Positions 1-5,756 of a stretch of DNA of 10,901 nucleotides are shown here, in pieces. Positions within the stretch are counted from its first letter, which is position 1. Every line of letters starts with the position of its first letter. A model generated the notes under the pieces. It was not told where the DNA came from, did not search any database, and saw only the letters and a list, made by a program, of their open reading frames with translations. The DNA lies in contig DBIU01000098.1 of the NCBI GenBank assembly GCA_002304735.1, positions 1-10,901 on the forward strand, written 5' to 3'. The stretch comes from Ruminococcaceae bacterium UBA794 (lineage in GTDB: Bacteria; Bacillota; Clostridia; Oscillospirales; Ruminococcaceae). A program made the position numbers and the translations under genes.

Positions 1-164
1 TCCGCAATCGGGTCGGAGAACGGTATCCCAATCTCAATCAAATCCGCGCCCGCGCGAACCGCCGCCATAATGTTGTCGAAAGACGCGTCAAAAGTGGGGT
101 CGCCCGCCGTCAGAAAGCCGATAAAAGCCTTTTTATCCGCAAATGCACTTTCAATTCTGTTCAT
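1..164 (-). CDS. trpA: Tryptophan synthase alpha subunit, N-terminal part (cut by window edge)
   Basis: Only the first 54 residues are present. TrpA cleaves indole-3-glycerol phosphate to indole and glyceraldehyde 3-phosphate, and passes indole to TrpB through an intersubunit tunnel in the cytoplasmic alpha2-beta2 complex. The fragment shows the family's N-terminal pattern: FLTAGDP at residues 17-23 (first beta strand and loop), then DLIEIGIPFSDP at 41-52. Glu44 there corresponds to the catalytic Glu49 of the Salmonella enzyme. The catalytic Asp that follows (Asp60 in Salmonella) falls on the codon cut by the window end. Two adjacent ATG codons are available. The second (164) is preferred because it lies 6 bases from the AAGGAGGT ribosome binding site at 171-178; the first is only 3 bases away. 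That binding site overlaps the trpB stop codon, so translation is probably coupled. Last visible gene of the trp operon. Confidence 0.96.
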   Translation of the reverse strand, partial: MNRIESAFADKKAFIGFLTAGDPTFDASFDNIMAAVRAGADLIEIGIPFSDPIA

Positions 165-176
165 CATTTTACCTCC

Positions 177-1361
177 TTATTCGTGCAGGTCAATTCCGCG
201 ATATCGCGCTATTGCCGCAACGTCCTTGTCGCCTCTGCCCGAAAGGCAGCAGATTATGATATCGTCCTTATTCATCTTCGGAGCAATCTTCATCAGATGA
301 GCAACCGCGTGCGCGCTTTCAATCGCGCAGATGATGCCCTCTGTTCTCGCGATATATTCAAATGCCGCGACAGCCTCGCCGTCGGTTACGGGAACGTACT
401 CCGCTCTGCCTATCGAGTGAAGATAAGCGTGTTCGGGACCTATTCCGGGGTAGTCAAGACCCGCGGAAATCGAGTAGACGGGCGCAATCTGACCGTATTC
501 GTTCTGACAGAAAAGCGACTTCATTCCGTGGAACACGCCGAGGCTGCCGGTTGCGATTGTCGCGGCGGTTTCGCCCGTGTGAACGCCGCGCCCAGCCGCT
601 TCGCAGCCGATTAAGCGGACGTCCTTGTCGTCAATGAAGTTGTAGAACATACCCATAGCGTTCGAGCCGCCGCCGACGCAAGCCATAACGGCGGTCGGGA
701 GCTTGCCCTCAAGCTCGAGAATTTGCTCGCGGGCTTCGCGCGAAATAACGCTCTGGAAGTCGCGGACCATCATCGGAAACGGGTGCGGGCCCATAACCGA
801 GCCGAGAACGTAAAGCGTGTCGTCAACGCGTCCCGCCCAATCGCGCATAGCCTCGTTAACCGCGTCCTTAAGCGTCATCGTGCCTGTCGTGACGGGGTGA
901 ACCTTTGCGCCGAGAAGCTCCATTCGGTACACGTTAAGCGCCTGCCGAACGGTATCCTCCTTGCCCATAAAAATCTCACATTCAAGGTCCATAAGCGCCG
1001 CTGCGGTTGCCGCCGCAACGCCGTGCTGACCCGCTCCGGTTTCGGCGATAATGCGCTTTTTGCCCATTTTTTTCGCAAGCAGGCATTGTCCGAGAACGTT
1101 GTTTATTTTGTGAGAGCCGGTATGGTTCAAATCCTCGCGCTTGAAGTAGATTTTCGCGCCGCCGAGGTCTTTCGTCATTTTTTCCGCGAAATAGAGCAGA
1201 GAAGGTCTGTTCGCGTATTCGCGGTTGAGTTTGTCGAGTTCCGCGATAAAATCGGGGTCCTTCGAGTAATGCTCATAGGCTTTTTCAAGCTTGTGAATTT
1301 CGCTCATCAGCGTTTCGGGAACGTACTGACCGCCAAATTCTCCGTATCTTCCGTTGTTCAT
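177..1361 (-). CDS. trpB: Tryptophan synthase beta subunit
   Basis: TrpB is the PLP-dependent subunit that condenses indole with L-serine to give L-tryptophan. At 394 residues it has the normal length of the standard (TrpB1) form. Visible motifs in order: NHTGSHKINN at 79-88 with the PLP-binding Lys85, ETGAGQHG at 107-114 with the catalytic Glu107, the phosphate-binding loop GGGSNAMG at 230-237, and SGRGDKD at 374-380, which helps hold the cofactor. The ATG at 1361 is chosen because an AAGGAGA ribosome binding site lies 7 bases upstream (1369-1375) and the protein then begins MNNGRYGEFGGQYVPE, the usual TrpB N-terminus. The same frame stays open upstream to a TTG at 1529, but that 56-codon extension resembles no TrpB sequence. 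An unusual 180-base spacer separates it from trpF, while the other operon junctions overlap or are nearly touching. Confidence 0.98.
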   Translation of the reverse strand: MNNGRYGEFGGQYVPETLMSEIHKLEKAYEHYSKDPDFIAELDKLNREYANRPSLLYFAEKMTKDLGGAKIYFKREDLNHTGSHKINNVLGQCLLAKKMGKKRIIAETGAGQHGVAAATAAALMDLECEIFMGKEDTVRQALNVYRMELLGAKVHPVTTGTMTLKDAVNEAMRDWAGRVDDTLYVLGSVMGPHPFPMMVRDFQSVISREAREQILELEGKLPTAVMACVGGGSNAMGMFYNFIDDKDVRLIGCEAAGRGVHTGETAATIATGSLGVFHGMKSLFCQNEYGQIAPVYSISAGLDYPGIGPEHAYLHSIGRAEYVPVTDGEAVAAFEYIARTEGIICAIESAHAVAHLMKIAPKMNKDDIIICCLSGRGDKDVAAIARYRGIDLHE

Positions 1362-1541
1362 TGTTATATCTCCTTTGTGCAATATTTGACTATGCGTAAT
1401 TTCAATTTCAGAGCGTTTTCGCGATTCTCGAATTACTTTGCGGTGAAAACTGTTTTCAATAACCGAAAATCGCGCGAAACCCGCGTTTTTGCAGTGTTTT
1501 GCAGCTCGGACAAGCCGTTTTTGCAGCAAATTGCAGCGATT
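1362..1541 (-). other. 180-base spacer between trpF and trpB, with potential long hairpin
   Basis: This is the only sizeable gap inside the trp operon. On the minus strand, bases 1484-1413 can fold into a long imperfect hairpin: GCG/CGC, then TTTCGCG/CGCGAAA, then ATTTTC/GAGAAT (16 pairs, one of them G-T), with two small internal irregularities. The closing loop is 35 bases and itself contains GAAAA-CAG-TTTTC. No run of T follows, so it does not look like an intrinsic terminator; mRNA processing or stabilisation is possible but inferred. The spacer also holds four TTGCAG motifs (plus strand, between 1489 and 1537) and a near-copy of the trpF 3' end at 1405-1428. The trpB ribosome binding site sits at 1369-1375. 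I see no gene here. Confidence 0.5.
1405..1428 (-). repeat. 24-base near-copy of the trpF 3' end
   Basis: Bases 1405-1428 match 1539-1562 at 23 of 24 positions; the one difference is 1415 (g) against 1549 (a). Copy 1539-1562 covers the last codons and stop of trpF, reading R-I-A-K-M-L-stop. Copy 1405-1428, read in the matching frame, gives R-I-A-K-T-L-stop, but no TrpF-like sequence precedes it. The match stops abruptly on both sides. The repeat forms part of the downstream arm of the spacer hairpin. Confidence 0.7.
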
Positions 1542-2132
1542 TCAGAGCATTTTCGCGATTCTGACTGCCGCAAGAATTTTATCGCGGTCCTTTTGCCCGT
1601 CCGTTTCAACGCCGCCCGAAATATCCGCGCCGAACGGCTTAAACTCGGCGAGCGCGGGAATTGCTTCGGGGGTTATCCCGCCTGCGATGAAGAACGGCGC
1701 TTCGATTTCCTCGGGACGGATTAGCGCGTGGTCGAACGGTTTTCCCGAGCCTTTTCCGCTGTCGAGAAGAAGAAAGTCCGCGCCGAGCGCTTCGATTTTG
1801 CTGCCATTTGGCTTAACGGCGCGGATTATCGGCAGCGGCACGCGCTTTTTCAGCGCTTTGATATAATCGGCGGTTTCGTTCCCGTGAAGCTGAACAATGT
1901 CGATTATACCGCGGCTCGCGGCTTCTTCGATGTACTCGATATCCGCGTTCACAAAAACGCCGACAGCTTGAATTTCCGATGAAAGCCGTTTCGCAAGCAA
2001 TTCCGCTTCATCAAGCGAAATATTTCGATGACTTTTCGGGAAATTCAGCACAAATCCCGCGTAATCGGGCTTCGCTTCGTTCACAAAATCAATCGCGCTT
2101 TCCGTGAACAGCCCGCAAATTTTTATCTTCAC
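1542..2132 (-). CDS. trpF: Phosphoribosylanthranilate isomerase
   Basis: TrpF catalyses the Amadori rearrangement of N-(5'-phosphoribosyl)anthranilate to CdRP, the substrate of TrpC. It is a cytoplasmic beta/alpha barrel of 196 residues, a normal length. Motifs: KIKICG at 2-7 with the catalytic base Cys6, VQLHGNE at 80-86, LLLDSGKGSGKPFDH at 121-135 with the general acid Asp124, AGGITPE at 150-156 and DISGGVETDGQKD at 170-182 (phosphate binding; most relatives have SSGVE where this has SGGVE). The start is GTG at 2132, with GAGG 6 bases upstream (2139-2142). This GTG overlaps the TGA of the truncated upstream copy as GTGA, which suggests coupled translation. The first 39 codons are duplicated just upstream at 2168-2287, where the start is ATG. 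All expected catalytic residues are present, so this full-length copy should be the working enzyme. Confidence 0.96.
   Translation of the reverse strand: MKIKICGLFTESAIDFVNEAKPDYAGFVLNFPKSHRNISLDEAELLAKRLSSEIQAVGVFVNADIEYIEEAASRGIIDIVQLHGNETADYIKALKKRVPLPIIRAVKPNGSKIEALGADFLLLDSGKGSGKPFDHALIRPEEIEAPFFIAGGITPEAIPALAEFKPFGADISGGVETDGQKDRDKILAAVRIAKML
2013..2131 (-). repeat. Direct repeat, copy within functional trpF
   Basis: This is one of two 119-base copies, identical to 2168-2286 at 117 of 119 positions and offset by 155 bases. The two differences are a third-position change in a Phe codon and a change giving Ile14 here against Val14 in the other copy. The next base at the start-codon end also differs, giving GTG here and ATG in the other copy. 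Confidence 0.95.
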
Positions 2133-2287
2133 AGCGCACCTCGATTTCCCCGAAAAACGGCTCTGTTAAGCGAAATATTTCGATGACTTTTCGGGAAATT
2201 CAGCACAAATCCCGCGTAATCGGGCTTCGCTTCGTTCACGAAATCAACCGCGCTTTCCGTGAACAGCCCGCAAATTTTTATCTTCAT
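2129..2287 (-). pseudogene. Truncated duplicate of the trpF 5' end (52-codon reading frame)
   Basis: The frame opens with ATG at 2287 and reads MKIKICGLFTES at its start, the same as TrpF. It follows TrpF for about 40 residues (one change, Ile14 to Val), then runs into 12 unrelated residues ending at a TGA (2131-2129). It includes the catalytic Cys6 but less than a quarter of the barrel, so it cannot be an isomerase by itself. Its ATG overlaps the trpC stop as TGATG, and its stop overlaps the trpF start as GTGA, so a ribosome could pass from trpC through this frame to trpF. The frame was probably the original trpF start before the duplication. Whether the peptide accumulates is unknown; a passive coupling role is the simplest reading. 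Confidence 0.85.
2168..2286 (-). repeat. Direct repeat, upstream (truncated) copy of the trpF 5' end
   Basis: Partner of 2013-2131. The 36 bases between the copies (2132-2167) are not an evident copy of the trpC 3' end, so the event was not a simple tandem duplication of one 155-base unit. This linker supplies the GAGG ribosome binding site now used by trpF. Confidence 0.95.
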
Positions 2288-3069
2288 CAAAATCCCCGCA
2301 ATTCCCGCAGCGCCGCCGCTTTGTCTGCCGCGCGCATCAGCGTTTCTCCGACAAGCGCCGCGTCGGCTCCGATTTCTCGCAGCCTTTGCACGTCCTCGGC
2401 GGTCTTTATCCCGCTTTCCGCAACGAAAATCCTGTCCTCGGGAACGAGCTTCCGCAGCCTTGCGCTTTTCCCGAAATCAACCGAAAAATCCCGCAAATCG
2501 CGGTTATTAACGCCGATTATCCTTGCGCCGACCGAAACCGCCGTCTTTATTTCGTCCTCGCCGCGGCACTCCACAAGCGCCGATAAACCAAGTCCCCGCG
2601 CTATTTCGAGATACTCGCGCAGCTTCTTTTCCGTCAAAATCGACGATATCAGCAGCACCGCCGACGCGCCCAGAATTTTCGCTTCGTATATCATATATTC
2701 CGAAACCGTGAAATCCTTTCGCAGAACGGGTATTTTCACGTCCGAGCTGATGTCGCGCAAAATCGCGTCGCTTCCCTTGAACCAAAACGGTTCCGTTAAA
2801 CACGAAATCGCCGCAGCGCCCGCGTTTTCATAGTCCCGCGCAATCTCGCGGTAAGGAAAATTTTCAGCGATTATCCCCTTTGACGGCGAAGCGCGCTTTA
2901 CCTCGCAGATAAACGATATTTCGCCGCCCGAAAGCGCTTTTTCAAACGGAAAATCCGCGCTTTTCGGAAGCTTTTCCGCGCTGTCGCGAACCTCGGAAAG
3001 CGGGATTTCTTTCGCTTTTTCGGTTATCCGCTCAAGCGTTTTTTTCGCTATTTTTTCAAGAATATTCAT
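2287..3069 (-). CDS. trpC: Indole-3-glycerol phosphate synthase
   Basis: TrpC closes the indole ring by decarboxylating CdRP to indole-3-glycerol phosphate. It is a stand-alone 260-residue barrel, not fused to TrpF. Motifs in order: ICEVKRASPSKG at 54-65 (catalytic Glu56 and Lys58), LTEPFWFKGS at 91-100, VLRKDF at 115-120 with the general acid Lys118, ALVECRGEDE at 164-173 with Glu167, IIGVNNRDL at 184-192, and VAESGI at 216-221 followed by ALVGETLMRA (phosphate loop). The ATG start at 3069 lies one base after the trpG stop. Its ribosome binding site GGAGAGG (3076-3082) is inside the last codons of trpG, so the two are translated as a coupled pair. The stop (2289-2287) overlaps the ATG of the truncated trpF copy. 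trpD would normally precede this gene and is absent. Confidence 0.97.
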   Translation of the reverse strand: MNILEKIAKKTLERITEKAKEIPLSEVRDSAEKLPKSADFPFEKALSGGEISFICEVKRASPSKGIIAENFPYREIARDYENAGAAAISCLTEPFWFKGSDAILRDISSDVKIPVLRKDFTVSEYMIYEAKILGASAVLLISSILTEKKLREYLEIARGLGLSALVECRGEDEIKTAVSVGARIIGVNNRDLRDFSVDFGKSARLRKLVPEDRIFVAESGIKTAEDVQRLREIGADAALVGETLMRAADKAAALRELRGF

Positions 3070-3070
3070 C

Positions 3071-3640
3071 TTAATCCTCTCCGAGAAAATTTCTCATCAT
3101 CGCCTCGCCGTTCTCCGTGAGAATACTTTCGGGGTGAAACTGAACGCCGAATATCGGGTATTTTTCGTGTTCCACAGCCATAATCTCGCCGTCGTCCGTT
3201 CTCGCCGTTACCTTCAGGCAGGACGGAAATCCCGCTTCCGCCGCCGCGAGCGAATGATACCGCGCAACCTCGAATTTTTCGCTTAAACCTTTGAACAGCG
3301 CGCTTTGCGTATCGGCGGTTATCGCGGATTTTTTTCCGTGCATAAGCCGCTTTGCGTGGACGATTTTCGCGCCGAACGCTTCGCAGATTGCCTGATGTCC
3401 AAGACATACGCCCAAAATCGGGATTTTTCCCTCGGATTTCACGACAAGCTCCTCGCAAATTCCCGCGTCGCGGGGCTTTCCGGGACCGGGGCTGATTATG
3501 ATATGCGAGAGCGGAAGCGAAAGTATCTCCTCCACGGTCGTTTCGTTGTTGCGAATTACCCTTATATCGGGATTTATCGCGCCTACAAGCTGATAAAGAT
3601 TGTAGGAAAAGCTGTCGAAATTGTCAATAAGCAAAATCAT
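3071..3640 (-). CDS. trpG: Anthranilate synthase glutaminase component (component II)
   Basis: TrpG is the class I glutamine amidotransferase that feeds ammonia to TrpE. The protein is 189 residues from the chosen ATG. It shows ILLIDNFDSF at the N-terminus, SPGPGKP (oxyanion region), ILGVCLGHQAI with the nucleophile Cys79, and FGVQFHPESI with the His169/Glu171 of the catalytic triad. The ATG at 3640 is preferred over a GTG at 3649. GAGG (3651-3654) is 10 bases from the ATG but only 1 base from the GTG, and the ATG gives the family's usual N-terminus. It begins 12 bases after the trpE stop. It is a stand-alone glutaminase: the protein ends at the normal place, with no TrpD domain fused to it. 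In some bacteria the same subunit also serves aminodeoxychorismate synthase (PabA role); the operon position makes tryptophan synthesis the main job here. Confidence 0.96.
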   Translation of the reverse strand: MILLIDNFDSFSYNLYQLVGAINPDIRVIRNNETTVEEILSLPLSHIIISPGPGKPRDAGICEELVVKSEGKIPILGVCLGHQAICEAFGAKIVHAKRLMHGKKSAITADTQSALFKGLSEKFEVARYHSLAAAEAGFPSCLKVTARTDDGEIMAVEHEKYPIFGVQFHPESILTENGEAMMRNFLGED

Positions 3641-3652
3641 CTCGTTCACACC

Positions 3653-5128
3653 TCATTTCGCCGCTTTAAGCGCTTCAACAACCGCTTTCGCCTTGTTTAT
3701 GCACTCCTCAAATTCCTTTTCGGGAACGGAATCCGCGACTATTCCCGCGCCGCTTCTCACGAACACTCTGCCGTTTTTCTTGAAGCAGAGCCTTATCGCA
3801 ATCGCGGTATCGAGATTGCCGCTGAAATCAATATAGCCGACCGCTCCGCCGTATATCCCGCGCTTGTTGTTTTCAAGCTCGTTTATTATCTCGCAGGCGC
3901 GTATTTTCGGCGCTCCCGAAAGCGTTCCCGCAGGAAGAACCGCGCCCACCGCGTCGAGCGCCGAGAAGTCCTCCGCAATCTCGCCGCGTACCGTCGAGCC
4001 GATATGCATAACGTGCGAAAAACGCTCAATTGACATATATTTCTCGACCGCGACCGTCCCGAATTTCGAGATTTTTCCGATATCGTTTCTTCCGAGGTCA
4101 ACGAGCATATTATGCTCCGAAAGCTCCTTTTCATCGCTCAAAAGCTCGCGCTCGAGGAGCTTGTCCTCCTCGGCGGTTTTGCCGCGCTTTCGCGTTCCCG
4201 CAAGCGGAAACGTGTGCAGAACGCCGTTTTCAAGCTTCACAAGCGTTTCCGGCGAAGCCCCCGCGACCTCCATATCCGAGCTTGAAAAATAGAACATATA
4301 CGGCGAGGGATTTGTCGTTCTAAGCACGCGGTAAGCGCCGAGCAGACTGCCCTTGAACTCCGCGTCAAGCCTGTTCGACAGCACGACCTGAAATATATCG
4401 CCCTCGTAAATATGCGCTTTCGCTTTCTCGACCATTTCGCAATAGCGCTCCTTGTCGAAAAGCGGCTTGAACTCGCCGACAAGCTCGCATTTTTCCTCGG
4501 GAACGGCTTCCTCCGAGCGCAGAATTTTCTCCATATCGTCAAGCTCGCGCTGCGCTCTTTGGTATTCCGCGGCGAGATTTGCCGTTTTTACGTTTACAAT
4601 CAGCATTATCTTCTGTCTGATATTATCGAACGCGATTACCTTGTCGAACAGCATAAGGTCAACGTCGCGGAAATGCTCCTCGTCTTTCGCGTCAAGCCGC
4701 AGCGACGGCTCGGCGTACTTAATGTAATCGTATCCGAAATACCCCACAAGTCCGCCCGTAAAGCTCGGAAAGCCCTCGAGCCGCGGCGCGCGGTACTCCC
4801 GCATAAGCTCCTTTATCCGCGCGGCGGGGTTTTGCTCCTTGAATTGCTCGGTTTTCCCCGTTTTCATTTCCTTTATGCTCATCACGCCGTCAAGGCAGGT
4901 TATCTCAAGCTTCGGGTCGTATCCCAGAAACGTGTAGCGTCCCCACTTTTCCTGATTTTCCACGCTCTCCAGTATGAAAACGTGCGAACTCGCCTTTTTC
5001 AGCTTCCTAAGCGCCGCCACGGGCGTTATGATGTCCGCGAAAAGCTCCCGCGCAACCGGTATCACCGTGTACTCCGAAAGCGCCTTTGCTTCCTTTTCCG
5101 ACGGATAAATCTTCCTCTCAGCTTCCAT
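3653..5128 (-). CDS. trpE: Anthranilate synthase aminase component (component I)
   Basis: TrpE makes anthranilate from chorismate and the ammonia delivered by TrpG. The length, 491 residues, is typical. The N-terminal domain has FILESVENQEKWGRYTFLG at about 51-69, the ILES element that forms part of the tryptophan feedback site in this family, so allosteric inhibition by Trp is likely. The C-terminal chorismate-binding domain shows NPSPYMFYF, PLAGTRKRG, HNMLVDLGRND, VMHIGSTVRGE, LPAGTLSGAPKIRACEII and GGAVGYIDFSGN, all expected for anthranilate synthase. PabB (aminodeoxychorismate synthase) is the main alternative, and the Trp T-box and operon argue against it. The ATG at 5128 has an ideal AAGGAGG ribosome binding site (5136-5142) 7 bases away. 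It is the first gene after the T-box leader. Confidence 0.97.
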   Translation of the reverse strand: MEAERKIYPSEKEAKALSEYTVIPVARELFADIITPVAALRKLKKASSHVFILESVENQEKWGRYTFLGYDPKLEITCLDGVMSIKEMKTGKTEQFKEQNPAARIKELMREYRAPRLEGFPSFTGGLVGYFGYDYIKYAEPSLRLDAKDEEHFRDVDLMLFDKVIAFDNIRQKIMLIVNVKTANLAAEYQRAQRELDDMEKILRSEEAVPEEKCELVGEFKPLFDKERYCEMVEKAKAHIYEGDIFQVVLSNRLDAEFKGSLLGAYRVLRTTNPSPYMFYFSSSDMEVAGASPETLVKLENGVLHTFPLAGTRKRGKTAEEDKLLERELLSDEKELSEHNMLVDLGRNDIGKISKFGTVAVEKYMSIERFSHVMHIGSTVRGEIAEDFSALDAVGAVLPAGTLSGAPKIRACEIINELENNKRGIYGGAVGYIDFSGNLDTAIAIRLCFKKNGRVFVRSGAGIVADSVPEKEFEECINKAKAVVEALKAAK

Positions 5129-5159
5129 TTTCCTGCCTCCTTAACATTCAAACGCATAC

Positions 5160-5208
5160 AAAAAACCGCCCTTTTACAGAATTTTACAATTCTGCCTTAA
5201 GGACGGTT
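5160..5208 (-). terminator. Rho-independent terminator of the trp T-box leader
   Basis: On the minus strand AACCGTCCTT (5208-5199) pairs with AAGGGCGGTT (5173-5164). Inside it is a second helix, CAGAATT/AATTCTG. The stem is followed by a run of six T (two of them shared with the stem). The 5' strand of this stem also contains the CCGTCCTTAA needed for the antiterminator, so the two structures exclude each other. It lies 32 bases upstream of the trpE start. Confidence 0.93.
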
Positions 5209-5487
5209 AAAATTTCCGTGTTGCCACCTTAATTCGCCGAAAAATCACTCCTCCGGCGCACTCCACAGGTACTATCATACCCTTGCGGTTAACGCCCGCC
5301 TGCGTCTTGGGATACTCGCATACGCTTTCCCCCTCGCCCTCGATGGTCCATTTATGAAAGCTGACCAAAGTTCCCCTAAAGTCGCTCCCGAAGCCCTGCG
5401 TTCTGCGGTATTCCCAGCGTCAACCGCTCTCTGTGAGTGCACAAGCAGCGTTATCTCCACCTCATCGGTTTATCGGCATATTCAATT
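5160..5487 (-). promoter_or_regulatory. T-box riboswitch, tRNA-Trp specific, controlling the trp operon
   Basis: A T-box leader binds uncharged tRNA, which stabilises an antiterminator and lets transcription continue. The T-box core AAGGTGGCAACACGG is at 5230-5216. The antiterminator is textbook: TTAAGG and ACGG (5232-5213) pair with CCGT and CCTTAA (down to 5197), leaving a bulge that begins TGGC (5226-5223). TGGC would pair with a tRNA ending GCCA, which fits tRNA-Trp with discriminator G. Stem I contains the conserved AGAGAG element. Its base can pair CGAT/ATCG and GGT/ACC. Just 5' of that ACC on the descending side is TGG (5350-5348), followed by A, the expected place of the specifier codon. 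Low charging of tRNA-Trp should therefore switch the operon on. The 5' limit is set from the promoter and is approximate. Confidence 0.93.
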
Positions 5488-5493
5488 AATGCA

Positions 5494-5522
5494 ATTCTAC
5501 CACGCTTTCTCTCTCTTGTCAA
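5494..5522 (-). promoter_or_regulatory. Sigma-A promoter of the trp operon
   Basis: On the minus strand, -35 TTGACA (5522-5517) and -10 TAGAAT (5499-5494) are separated by 17 bases. Transcription should start near 5487, just ahead of T-box Stem I. Confidence 0.9.
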
Positions 5523-5720
5523 GGGCTTTTGCTGTTTTTCATCTTTCAGCGCCTATATTTTATCTATTTTCAACAAAACTCCGCACACTTTTTCGTCAAA
5601 CAGATTAAATTTGCACAAAAATATTATCTTTTATTTTATATAGTATGCAGAATGTACAAAAAATCAAGCTTTGTTTTTACGCGTTTGTTATTTTACGGTG
5701 CAAAAAAGTGTAAAAAATAG
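5523..5720. other. AT-rich spacer between divergent trp and flagellar promoters
   Basis: About 200 AT-rich bases separate the -35 boxes of the two divergent promoters. I see no gene, no clear operator palindrome and no terminator. Short open frames here have no ribosome binding site and low-complexity translations. Upstream activating sequence or regulator binding sites may be present, but nothing specific can be named. Confidence 0.6.
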
Positions 5721-5749
5721 TTGAAATCCTGTGTGAAATAGTGTATAAT
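5721..5749 (+). promoter_or_regulatory. Sigma-A promoter of the flagellar operon
   Basis: TTGAAA (5721-5726) and TATAAT (5744-5749) are spaced by exactly 17 bases, so transcription should start near 5756. It is a housekeeping-type promoter, not a sigma-28 (FliA/SigD) type, which fits an early (hook-basal body) operon. Confidence 0.87.
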
Positions 5750-5756
5750 GATTATG

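Noticed and set aside
1362..1529. Possible 56-residue N-terminal extension of TrpB from a TTG at 1529
   Set aside because: An ideal ribosome binding site and the family N-terminus both support ATG 1361; the extension resembles nothing in TrpB.
1489..1537. Four TTGCAG motifs as a CRISPR-like or satellite repeat
   Set aside because: Units are only 6 bases, irregularly spaced, and there are no spacers of constant length.
723..1724. 333-codon open frame on the plus strand opposite trpB and the end of trpF
   Set aside because: It mirrors the codon pattern of the minus-strand genes, has no ribosome binding site, spans a gene junction and gives an Arg/Phe/Val-rich translation with no recognisable domain.
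3641..3649. GTG start for trpG at 3649
   Set aside because: It is one base from GAGG, too close to be used; ATG 3640 is well spaced and gives the standard N-terminus.
5650..5756. Sigma-28 type promoter for the flagellar operon
   Set aside because: The visible elements are TTGAAA and TATAAT with 17-base spacing, a sigma-A pattern; no matching sigma-28 boxes were seen.
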